A DNA stretch of 64,000 nucleotides from Ktedonospora formicarum (lineage in GTDB: Bacteria > Chloroflexota > Ktedonobacteria > Ktedonobacterales > Ktedonobacteraceae), in the NCBI RefSeq assembly GCF_016587355.1, contig NZ_BNJF01000002.1, forward strand, positions 186,001-250,000, read 5' to 3'. The notes below the pieces were generated by a model. It was not told where the DNA came from and did no database searches. It was given only the letters and a program-made list of their open reading frames with translations. The translations under genes were made by a program, and so were the position numbers. Numbering within the stretch: the stretch's first letter is position 1; every line of letters starts with the position of its first letter. Below, piece after piece: positions 26,913-35,065 of the stretch.

Positions 26913-27352
26913 GACAGGGCAATGTCTCCTTTTTTGCTCCCCAACGGATATATGGATGATTATACACAAAGCATAAAGAAGAGACAAGTGCTCCCCAACA
27001 AATCAAGAGGACCATCGCATTTTTGCAGCGAAGCGAACAGTAAAGACCATTGCTTGTTACGAGAATCAGGCATGAACCATTGTTATTCGCTGCTCTAAAT
27101 GACATTTCCAACAAACCAGGAGAAAATCACTTGGGCGAACAGGTGCTCTCTCTCCTTACAGGTACGTTCTCAGGTATGGGAGGCTATGTTGATCGCGACA
27201 AAATAATCTTCTCCAGGCGGATCAACGGACTGACGCAGGAGTCCCTATTGTTCATACATAGGAGGGATACGGTCGCAAAACAGGACATAGAATACCCGTA
27301 TTCGCTGTTATACTTAAAGGCAAAGTTGGAAGATTATGGAAGGAGCAAAACT
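26913..27352. other. Divergent promoter region, no gene
   Basis: It separates the LuxR-type regulator from the DinB-like gene. The ORF of the latter stays open upstream to 27050, but that part lacks family features and a ribosome site. Confidence 0.35.
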
Positions 27353-27859
27353 ATGACGGATCAGAAAAGCAAAGCAGAACTTTTGGAAATGAGACGTGCA
27401 CTCTATGCTAATTTCGACGCGCTGATCGCAGGCTTGAGTGAGCAGCAATTACAAATGCCAGGGGTTAGTGGCGATTGGTCAGTCAAGGACCACATCGCCC
27501 ATCTTACGTTCTGGGAGCGCCTGAACCTGCTTGAAATGTTGAAATCTATCGACCAGGGGACAAACTGGATTGATTCAGGACTTGAGAGTACTGAAGAAGT
27601 GAGAGACAAAACCAACCAGCAGATATATCTACAAAACAAGGACCGTTCGCTCGCAGAGGTGCTGTCCGAATTTCAGGTAACGCATCAGCAGGTCATAGAG
27701 TATCTCGAAAAGCTGGGCGAAGAGGAATTGAAGACGCCCTACAAATGGTTAGAAGGTTATACGATCATAACATGGCTTAGCGAACCAAATGGACACTACC
27801 AAGAGCACGAGCAATTTATTCGAGACTGGCTTACAAAGCAGAGCAACACAAAGAAGTAG
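27353..27859 (+). CDS. DinB/ClbS-like protein
   Basis: A 168-residue four-helix-bundle protein of the DinB superfamily, ClbS/DfsB-like in pattern. Histidines that would bind metal or line the active site occur in WSVKDHIAHLTFWERL and in the C-terminal NGHYQEHEQFIRDWL. The start is fixed by AAGGAG about 9 nt upstream. It is monocistronic. ClbS-like proteins protect against DNA-alkylating metabolites and other DinB proteins are thiol transferases; which applies here is not decidable from sequence. Confidence 0.82.
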   Translation: MTDQKSKAELLEMRRALYANFDALIAGLSEQQLQMPGVSGDWSVKDHIAHLTFWERLNLLEMLKSIDQGTNWIDSGLESTEEVRDKTNQQIYLQNKDRSLAEVLSEFQVTHQQVIEYLEKLGEEELKTPYKWLEGYTIITWLSEPNGHYQEHEQFIRDWLTKQSNTKK

Positions 27860-28331
27860 GTGCTTTAGATTTTGCGCGAGGAGGTCCTTCACATTCTCAT
27901 TGGTATAACACGAAAAAACTAGGGAGTTCACAGGTTCATGAAACCAACGCACAGATAAGAAAGAGAACATGCGACCAGCCTAGCGCGGTAAAGTCATAGG
28001 AGCGTGCTCGACACGAGGACCGCTTCGGAGGCAAGGGGCTAATGGGTTTTCCCTTCAAAAGCCGTCGCCATTATATATGAGGGCATTCCAACAAAGCAGT
28101 CTTCCCTCTCGCCTTGTCCGTCGCTAAGGGAGGCTTCCTGGGTGAAGACCTCCTCATCCTCAGCCCAGCCCCCCTCAGACAGGCACTGGCTCTTCTGGGC
28201 TGATACGACAACATGGCACCAGGAAAGCTTCAACGATACTCTTGTCCCGTTGCACCCATCAGTTCCAGAGCCTAGAGCGGAGTCATGCGTCTCTGTTCAC
28301 CAACATGGCTCCGGGTTAGAATTCGTTGAAA
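27860..28331. other. Intergenic stretch, no gene recognised
   Basis: Open frames on both strands (for example minus 28039-28233) show no known family. The region separates convergent DinB-like and monooxygenase-like genes. Confidence 0.3.
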
Positions 28332-28643
28332 TCATGCTCGCTCGGTGCTCTCCGAAACCACGTCTGTGTAAAAAACTTGGAAATGTTCCCCATCCAGATA
28401 GTCTGAAAAGCGCTTTCCTGCCTGATCTGTCTGAAACACAGTAATAGCAGCTTTTGCAGCATCAATCGATTCCCAGTAAAGGATATCGAGCCATTCCCCG
28501 CTCTCGGCCTGGCTCACAGTTCGGCTGAGAAACCCCTCCTGTGTTTTGAGCAAGGTTGTCGTTTCCTCAACCGCCTGCAGAAAGTCGGCACGAGCCACTG
28601 TCGGACGGATCTGAAAAATGACCACTTCAATAGCCATGATCAT
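28332..28643 (-). CDS. ABM-superfamily (antibiotic biosynthesis monooxygenase-like) protein
   Basis: A 103-residue ferredoxin-like-fold protein of the ABM superfamily. It shows the usual layout: strand EVVIFQIRP, helix FLQAVEETTTLLKTQEGFLS, strand EWLDILYWESIDAAKAAITV and a C-terminal strand HFQVFYTDV. Members are small dimeric heme- or quinone-type oxygenases or simply dimeric ligand-binding proteins, so function is not fixed. AAAGG lies 5 nt before the first ATG; an ATG two codons later is equally possible. Confidence 0.8.
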   Translation of the reverse strand: MIMAIEVVIFQIRPTVARADFLQAVEETTTLLKTQEGFLSRTVSQAESGEWLDILYWESIDAAKAAITVFQTDQAGKRFSDYLDGEHFQVFYTDVVSESTERA

Positions 28644-28951
28644 CTGTACCTTTCTTTATTCGTGTATTGCTCCCCAAAAGTGAGGCTACACATTCAAGAA
28701 ACAAACTATTCATCAAATCTACACCTTTTGAAACCGGTGAGATCTGTTAAAAAATCGTGAGCTGGGATGTGGCAAGAATTATTGCTCATGGCTAGCATTT
28801 GCCATTGTCATCGTTTCCTTCTATGAAAAGCCTCTCAAGTTGTATCTCATTCGACTACGCCCGTGCAGGAGTTGTATCTCTTCTCACTTGTCTTGCGGCA
28901 AATGTAGCAGTATACTCTCTGCAGAGAAGGAAACAAGGAGAAGAAGCACCA

Positions 28952-29920
28952 ATGGCAAACCAGGAGCATCTGGCTCAATTGAACCAGGGAACAGCAGTGT
29001 GGAACCAATGGCGATGGAACGCTCCAGATGTGCGGCCTGATCTCAGAGAGGTAAACCTGAGTGGGGCCGACCTCCGTGGCATAAACCTGAACAAAGCCGA
29101 TCTCACCGGGGCCAATTTGAGCAAGGCCAGGTTGAATCAGGCGAATTTGTATGAGACCTGCCTGGGCCTGGCCGATCTCAGTGATGCCGATCTCAGCGAG
29201 GCCAAATTGCATAGGACTCTCCTCTACGGAGCCCGTATGCACGATGCTCGATTGAATGGGGCCAGGTTGCACAAAGCCGTTCTGACTCAGGCGAACCTGG
29301 CTGGTGCTTGCCTGAACAATGCCAGATTGAACAGAGCCAAACTGGACAAAGCCAGTCTGAGATGGGCCGATCTCAGCAACGCCACCCTCTGTGACGCCAA
29401 CCTGACTCAGGCTGACCTCGAAGATGCTTCCCTCAACCACGCCAACCTGAAACGGGCAAAGTTCTGTATGGCTCTCCTAAGATGTACTAAGTTGATCGAG
29501 GTCGATCTCAGTGGTGCTAACCTCAATTGTGCAGACCTGAAGAGGGCCAGGTTGAGCAACGCCAACCTGGACAGAGCGAACCTTTGTGGGGCCAAGTTGG
29601 AATGAGCTGATCTGAGTGCTGCTCACCTTTGCGGAGCTCATCTCATCGGAATAAACCTGACTCAGGCTAACCTGAACGGGACTAATCTGAGTCGAGCGGA
29701 CCTACGCGAGGCGAAACTCAACAAGGCGACGCTTGTTCAGACGCTCTTGCAGGGAGCCAATCTGGAACAAGTACAGGTGAATGGTGCAAACTTTCAGGGA
29801 GCCAACCTGCGTGGGATCCCCTGGTTGATCGTTAAGGATCTCATGGTGCAACCGGAAGCTAACTTTACAAGTATCCAATGGGATAATCCCATTGACGATG
29901 CCATGCTCTCGAAGGATTGA
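28952..29920 (+). pseudogene. Pentapeptide-repeat protein gene interrupted by one in-frame TGA
   Basis: The frame begins MANQEHLAQLNQGTAVWNQW, a leader typical of Chloroflexota and cyanobacterial pentapeptide proteins, and continues in A(D/N)LXX repeats forming a right-handed quadrilateral beta-helix. A TGA at 29603-29605 stops it after GAKLE. The same frame then continues without any loss of register (ADLSA AHLCG AHLIG...) for 104 more codons to a stop at 29918-29920, including a non-repeat C-terminal cap. One substitution therefore separates a truncated 217-residue product from a roughly 322-residue one. A weak AAGGAG lies 12 nt before the start. Readthrough or the short form being stable are alternatives. 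Confidence 0.85.
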
Positions 29921-29972
29921 TAATACGAGAGTACATCGGCCATTATGACGATTGCTTTCCCAAACCTCTCGC

Positions 29973-30599
29973 TCATGTCATCGGTTCATAGAAATTTCCT
30001 GTGTTGCGAAACAAAACTTGCAGGCCATTGACGCTTACTACCAGATTAGGATGATGCGTATCTCCTGCAAAAGTCAGTGTTATAGGGGCAAGATCAGATC
30101 CAGGACCGATGAGACGTGGCCCAATGAGCAGATGTGTGTGCTCAGCGTCTCCTCCTGGCATCTCAAAGATATACACCTGCCCGTTGAGATTAATCGCTGT
30201 GAAGTGGGTTGGAATCGACTGGTTGTGCTCATGCCCCACAAAGTGATCTACCTGGGTGGTGCGAGGCCGACCATACTGTAGATCATCTTTGAGCGTTGTT
30301 CCCCACTCTATCAGGAATTGCGTGCCTATGGTGATAAGGAGCGCGCAGAGCATCCCTATTCCGATCAATAACGACCAGGAGCGGCTTTGCTTTCGCACGT
30401 TCGCGTGCGAAGAGAAAGAGATTCGATGTTGCCAGGGGGGAACGTCGATGGCTGACGATAGCTGTGGCCTGGTCTTGGTCATTTGAGAAGCACGTGCTAC
30501 CTGTACCTTCCCTGATGTCTGTGTCTCGCTCACGGGGTGACGACGAATGACCAGGCTTCGAGGAGCGAGGCGAGTTTCCTCTTCGATGGTGATGGGCAT
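29973..30599 (-). CDS. Membrane-anchored protein of unknown function
   Basis: A 208-residue protein with a hydrophilic, arginine-rich cytosolic N-terminus (~85 residues), one membrane anchor (SLLIGIGMLCALLITIGTQF) and an exported C-terminal domain of about 100 residues. That domain is beta-rich (TTQVDHFVGHEHNQSIP, HFTAINLNGQVYIFEMPGGD, HPNLVVSVNGLQVLFRN). The pattern recurs in Ktedonobacteria to my knowledge, but no function is known. The start is well supported by AAGGAGG about 7 nt upstream; a start 10 codons earlier is unlikely. Confidence 0.7.
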   Translation of the reverse strand: MPITIEEETRLAPRSLVIRRHPVSETQTSGKVQVARASQMTKTRPQLSSAIDVPPWQHRISFSSHANVRKQSRSWSLLIGIGMLCALLITIGTQFLIEWGTTLKDDLQYGRPRTTQVDHFVGHEHNQSIPTHFTAINLNGQVYIFEMPGGDAEHTHLLIGPRLIGPGSDLAPITLTFAGDTHHPNLVVSVNGLQVLFRNTGNFYEPMT

Positions 30600-30730
30600 G
30601 ACAGTCCTCCTTCGATTTTTTGAGCACAATAAGAGTAAGCAAGAAATAAAGGGGACCTGGATGCGGACAACGTTGAGATGTGTGGTCTATGGAATAGCAT
30701 ACCTGACCTAGAGGAAAGGAGACAAGCCAG

Positions 30731-30775
30731 TTATCCACGAACTTTTCCAAGGGGGTGTGGGAATGTTGTGGATAA
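30731..30775. promoter_or_regulatory. Pair of inverted DnaA-box-like sites
   Basis: TTATCCACG at 30731-30739 faces TGTGGATAA at 30767-30775 (the exact complement of TTATCCACA), 27 bases apart, about 130 bases upstream of the membrane-protein gene. No replication-initiator or other origin gene is near, so transcriptional control or titration by DnaA is more likely than an origin. Confidence 0.4.
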
Positions 30776-30839
30776 CCATTTCAAGCTTAGAGTGAGGCTG
30801 GCATCGCCTCTTCAAGGCTTTGGAGGAACGAAGCAAACG

Positions 30840-31034
30840 CTATAGGCTGATGATAAAAGCGCGTGTCAAAAGACCCCCAACAAGAAAGCTGAGATCTTGT
30901 ATCCACCCAGAGTCATCCAAAGCGAGTGAACTCCCTGGATGCCGCCACGGATTATAGTTAACCCTGGTAATAACAAATAGCGGTCCAGCGATCAAGCCAC
31001 ATAGAAACAGGATTTTGGTGGTGCGATGAATCAT
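30840..31034 (-). pseudogene. DUF998 membrane protein, truncated relic
   Basis: The N-terminal part of a DUF998 protein: TTKILFLCGLIAGPLFVIT, then YNPWRHPGSSLALDDSGWIQ and LSFLVGGLLTRAF. Intact members are ~200-residue multipass proteins. Here a short deletion lies between the first helix and the YNPWRHP block, and the frame ends after about 64 residues, before the remaining helices. It is probably not functional. Confidence 0.6.
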
Positions 31035-31191
31035 ATTGCTCTGTTGAGAGACAGAAAAGTCAGTTGGAGAAAATGAGGGAGAGGGGGGAGAAAATATTCT
31101 TTTCCTCGTGTTTGAATGCTTCATTATTCATCTTTCCTTGAATCTTTTATTGATGCATTCTTTCATATTGCCTCTCGTTTTGGGCTTCATC

Positions 31192-31782
31192 TTAGTGCTC
31201 AAATGTGCGCTTTAAGCGCTCTTGATAGACTGCCTCACAGCCATGTAAGAGGCTGCGAAAACGGTGTTGTAAAAGCTTATAATCTCCCTGGGCCATGTTC
31301 TGAAAGATTTCTTGATAGTAGTAGCGAGCATAATCTTGGATAGCTGGTTTTACAGCTTCCATATTCTCGCCGCGAGCATGAGAGGTTCCTTGCTTGCGAC
31401 GCTCCTGCAACCAGAATGCCTCCATAGCAGTGACAATTTGTCCCTCAATGTCTTGATCCTGGCTGATCGAATTGCGTTTAATAACCTTGAGCGCGATGAA
31501 GAGAGTGCGTGCAAGACTTGGCTGTCCGCCATCGCCAGGCGAATAAAACTTCAGAAGATACTGCATTAGTTGCTCATAATGCGCAATAGGCGGCACAAAA
31601 CCAGGATCATTCATAGCAACTAACTCAGCGGCAATCTGAGGCTGTTGGCGGAGCCATTCTTCGACAAAGACTGACTGGCTTTTCGCTCCACGCACTTTTT
31701 CCAACGCGGCAATGAGATTGGGAGAAAAAGCAAGCGAGAAACTCTTCTTTTTTTGCTCAGATGCAAGACGTGGACGGCTCAT
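31192..31782 (-). CDS. Hypothetical protein with RHH-like N-terminus
   Basis: A 196-residue soluble protein I do not recognise. Residues 10-45 (KKKSFSLAFSPNLIAALEKV followed by SVFVEEWLRQQP) have the strand-helix-helix look of a ribbon-helix-helix DNA-binding domain. The remainder is helical and rich in Gln, Tyr and Glu. It starts in a good coding context and has no close partner gene. A transcriptional or plasmid-type regulator is a possibility only. Confidence 0.6.
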   Translation of the reverse strand: MSRPRLASEQKKKSFSLAFSPNLIAALEKVRGAKSQSVFVEEWLRQQPQIAAELVAMNDPGFVPPIAHYEQLMQYLLKFYSPGDGGQPSLARTLFIALKVIKRNSISQDQDIEGQIVTAMEAFWLQERRKQGTSHARGENMEAVKPAIQDYARYYYQEIFQNMAQGDYKLLQHRFRSLLHGCEAVYQERLKRTFEH

Positions 31783-32239
31783 TGACTTCCTCTATCATCA
31801 TTTCTAGGAGGCACTCTTGCCCCCACGACCAGAAGCGTGAAAAACTCAATCAATGTATTGGATTTTGTGGGCACTTTGATCGGGCCGAACTTTCCCTTTT
31901 TTCTCTTTATCCAGATCTCGCTCATTCAGGCAAAATGATTATAAATTATTTAAATAATCATTGTCAATACCAATCTCAACCACATACATCGGTCCTTTAG
32001 CTCTGTGGGTTCCTCTCTACTTCTTAACTCTTACTTCCTCCATTAGATCTTCTCATCACTGAGCCTGTACGCGTACACAACAGGCACATACCCACCCTTT
32101 AGTGGGGCACTGATTACTTATGTCATCCTTTTCACAGAGGATCAAAAGGTAATATCATGAGAATGTGATGGGATTAGGGGTCTCACCCTTTGATGGAAGG
32201 ATCCTAACTCAAAGGGAAAATGTGATGGAATGATAGACG
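31783..32239. other. AT-rich intergenic stretch, no gene
   Basis: About 460 bases. It holds the likely promoter of the upstream hypothetical gene and a perfect 12-bp palindrome TGTACGCGTACA (32066-32077). Nothing else was recognised. Confidence 0.35.
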
Positions 32240-32482
32240 CTAAAATGTGTGGTAGGGAAAAAATGGCGAAGAATAACACAACAAGGGAATCGCCCAACGA
32301 TCTTCTGCAAGCTCCTTCTGGGAAGGAACGCCAGTCGCCTCAAGCGCTACAACCGCCATTTGAAGCGCACGTTTTGTGGAAGAATGGACAAAAGGGCTCT
32401 CCTGTGGCAACCTCTCATTGGTATAGGGATTAAGCCCATCCACCAACGCCTCCAAAATCGCCAAAGCCGCTTCTTTTTCCAT
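32240..32482 (-). CDS. Small conserved-looking hypothetical protein
   Basis: An 80-residue soluble protein. Its first part, MEKEAALAILEALVDGLNPY, continues TNERLPQESPFVHSSTKRAL, a pattern (ALxxGxxPxTGExxPxxSPxxxxxVxRAL) I have seen in short bacterial proteins of unknown role. The C-terminal ~15 residues look divergent. GAGGG lies about 5 nt before the ATG. The ~315 bases between it and the sigma factor gene hold no recognised gene. Confidence 0.5.
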   Translation of the reverse strand: MEKEAALAILEALVDGLNPYTNERLPQESPFVHSSTKRALQMAVVALEATGVPSQKELAEDRWAIPLLCYSSPFFPYHTF

Positions 32483-32798
32483 AACGCCCTCTTCCTTCTC
32501 AAAAGAAATGCCGTCCTGTCAAGACGACCAATCGGGCCAGGACGGCGCAGCAGAAAGGAAATTATCACTCCTACATATTATAGCTTATTCACGGCAGCTC
32601 AAGCAAGAATTTCACTCTTGGCATTCTCTTTGACTTATTTTAAGCTTTACTGCTTGTTTGATGTATTGTATGCCTGGATGTGTTACTATATTGCCTAGAT
32701 TTGTTTCATTGTTGTTGTTATGCTCCTTTCTTAGAAAACGGAGAAAACCGTGATTTCTGAGAGAGGAACAAACGAGAGGCAAGTGTAAAATGGCGTTG

Positions 32799-33860
32799 TT
32801 ATTGAGGAATCTGAAGTGGGAATCCAAAGGAGGTAACCAGTTCTGGACCAAGAAAAGCCGTCAAAGAGGCAACCTGCTTGGGAAACGGCGAACCAGCTAG
32901 TGTGAGCACTTGAATGGCAAACGCTCGATAGGAGCGGGTGGCTTCATCAGCCCGATACACCACAAAGGCCGGGTATCCATTCGCACGCGTCGGAGAGAGC
33001 CGCCACTGCTTGTGGACATCGGGAGGAAATAACACCGTAGAGAGCACACGTCGAATCGCGTTTCGTCCCTGGTACCACGAAGGAACCGGTGGCATAGAGA
33101 GCGTCGCATCTTCTTTCAACAACGCCACGAGTCCATCCACATCATCGGTTTCCCAGGCTTGCACATAGCGGGAGAGCAAGGTGTCAAGAGCGGCATTCGT
33201 GTCACCAAACGGCACGATCTCCGGCTGCTCACGTTGATAGTGTTTTTCGAGTATGACCCTGGCGCGGTGCAGAGCGCTGTTCACCGCCGCTACCGAGATT
33301 TCAAGCCACTGCGCGATCTCGCCGGCTCGCCAGTCCAGCACGTCCGAGAGGATCAAGATAGCTCGCCCACGAGGCGGGAGCAACTGAAGCGCAATGAGGA
33401 AGGCCAGCGAAACGCTCTCGTGCCTGGTATAGCGGGCTTCCGGGTTCTCCGTCGCCTCAGCCAGCCAACTATCAGGGAACGGCTCAAGCCAGAGCGCTTC
33501 CGTACTCCTGGGTGCAACCGGTCTCATTGGGTCCCAGGCAGCAGATGCCACCGTTGGCAGAGTCCGTGGCGCGCCTTTCTTAAGCAGATCCAGGCTTGTG
33601 TTGGTGGCTATGGTATACAGCCAGCGGCGCAATGATCCTGGGCCTTTCTCCGTGAACGTATCAAAATGCCGCCAGGCTCGTAGCAGCGCATCCTGTACAG
33701 CATCCTCAGCATCATGGAGTGACCCCAGAAGACGATAACAGTGTAGCAGCAATTCACGGCGATAGGGCTCGATCACACGGCTATACTCAGCTTGATCGGG
33801 GATTAGAACCTCATTCATCCGATCCGTTTTTTCCCGATTCGCTTCCTCCTTGCGCGCCAT
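32799..33860 (-). CDS. ECF sigma factor with SnoaL-like C-terminal domain (SigG-like)
   Basis: A roughly 353-residue sigma factor. Region 2: YRRELLLHCYRLLGSLHDAE, DAVQDALLRAWRHFDTF, LRRWLYTIATNTSLDLLKKG. Region 4: LQLLPPRGRAILILSDVLDW and ISVAAVNSALHRARVILEKH. The C-terminal NTF2/SnoaL fold (YVQAWETDDVDGLVALLKED, ATLSMPPVPSWYQGRNAIRR) is characteristic of the long ECF group resembling mycobacterial SigG. It probably senses a ligand or stabilises holoenzyme. The start is uncertain: ATGs at 33935, 33860 and 33818 are in frame and none has a strong ribosome site. Confidence 0.88.
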   Translation of the reverse strand: MARKEEANREKTDRMNEVLIPDQAEYSRVIEPYRRELLLHCYRLLGSLHDAEDAVQDALLRAWRHFDTFTEKGPGSLRRWLYTIATNTSLDLLKKGAPRTLPTVASAAWDPMRPVAPRSTEALWLEPFPDSWLAEATENPEARYTRHESVSLAFLIALQLLPPRGRAILILSDVLDWRAGEIAQWLEISVAAVNSALHRARVILEKHYQREQPEIVPFGDTNAALDTLLSRYVQAWETDDVDGLVALLKEDATLSMPPVPSWYQGRNAIRRVLSTVLFPPDVHKQWRLSPTRANGYPAFVVYRADEATRSYRAFAIQVLTLAGSPFPKQVASLTAFLGPELVTSFGFPLQIPQ

Positions 33861-34172
33861 GTTGCTTTCTGCCAGACCCTTCTTTTCAAAAGTCGCACCC
33901 GCTCCACTGGTGCTGCTTGATGATCTCACACGCATTCTATCATACGGCCAGACTCTCTGCTACAGGTCCAGCACGCAACGACCGCTCGCGAGCAGGTAGC
34001 AAATGGTCCGAAAAATGTCGACGCAAAGCGAACAGTTTTGCTTTTTCCAACAGTTTACTAAATGTCTATCCAACCGAAAAGGGACGCGACGAGATAGATG
34101 AAAGGTCTGCGAAGCCGAAAGCACTGCGGACATTTTTGAGAAACATATCACCACATATTAAGGAGATTTACA

Positions 34173-34964
34173 ATGCTGCTTGAAAAGAAAAATGCTGTCA
34201 TTTACGGGGCGGGAGGAGCCGTTGGGAGCACTATTGCGCGAGCCTTTGCCCGTGAAGGTGCCAGAGTCTTTCTGACTGGTCGTACACAAGCGCCCCTCGA
34301 CGCTGTCGCCCAGGCAATTGTGGCAGAGGGCTTCCTGGTCGAAACGGCTCAAGTGGATGCACTCGATGAGCAAGCGGTCGAACAGCATGCCGACAACGTA
34401 GTTAGAGAAGCGGGAAGCATTGATATCTACATCAACGCCATCAGGGTTGCAGAGCCTGGCATTTACGGCATCCCCATAGTAAATCTGTCGTTGGAGAACT
34501 TCGCCCTCCCGATTACTGCCTATATGAGATCCCATTTCTTGACAACACGAGTGGCTGCACGACGCATGGTTGAAAAAAAGTCAGGGATAATCATCACCAT
34601 CACCGGGATGCCCGCCCGCGCAGCCACACCAGGAGCTGGAGGAGTGGGCGTCGCATGGGCAGGTATCGAAGCGCTCACCCGAGGGTTAGCAGCAGAACTG
34701 GGGCCTCAGGGCATCCGAGCTATCTGCTTACGGTCGAACGCGATCCCAGAGACGACTGTGATTCGCGAGGGGTATAACGTTCGCGCCAGGGCCACAGGTC
34801 AGACCCCAGAGCAAATACAGGCTGCAGCGGAAGCGACAACCTTGCTCAAACGGCTGCCGACCCTTGCGGACCTGGCGAATGTGGCGACATTCATAGCTTC
34901 CGATCAGGCAAGGGCGATGACAGCAACCGTGGCGAACCTATCTGGTGGATTGCTCGCCGACTAG
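34173..34964 (+). CDS. SDR-family oxidoreductase lacking the YxxxK motif
   Basis: A 263-residue Rossmann-fold protein. The cofactor-binding glycine motif is GAGGAVGSTIA. DIYINAIR replaces the usual NNAG. The segment that should carry the catalytic Tyr and Lys reads GGVGVAWAGIEALTRGLAAE, with neither residue. GPQGIRAICLRSNAIPETTV and the C-terminal LSGGLLAD are normal. A similar arrangement occurs in a recognisable branch of SDR proteins, so it may use another mechanism or only bind substrate. It starts 14 nt after AAGGAG. The neighbours do not suggest a pathway. Confidence 0.85.
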   Translation: MLLEKKNAVIYGAGGAVGSTIARAFAREGARVFLTGRTQAPLDAVAQAIVAEGFLVETAQVDALDEQAVEQHADNVVREAGSIDIYINAIRVAEPGIYGIPIVNLSLENFALPITAYMRSHFLTTRVAARRMVEKKSGIIITITGMPARAATPGAGGVGVAWAGIEALTRGLAAELGPQGIRAICLRSNAIPETTVIREGYNVRARATGQTPEQIQAAAEATTLLKRLPTLADLANVATFIASDQARAMTATVANLSGGLLAD

Positions 34965-35065
34965 GATAGACGCGTTTTTCGCAAGCACCGCCCGGTCAGG
35001 AGCAAGTGGAGAATGCGTGCCATTTGCTCTTGGCCTTCCCTCAGTGAAAGGCAAGGGAACATATC

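Noticed and set aside
28847..29440. A 197-codon minus-strand frame with repeated IGxxQxG-like units
   Set aside because: It is the antisense shadow of the pentapeptide repeats, which explains its periodicity.
30731..30775. Replication origin
   Set aside because: Only two boxes, no AT-rich unwinding region adjacent and no dnaA/dnaN or rep gene; kept only as possible regulatory sites.
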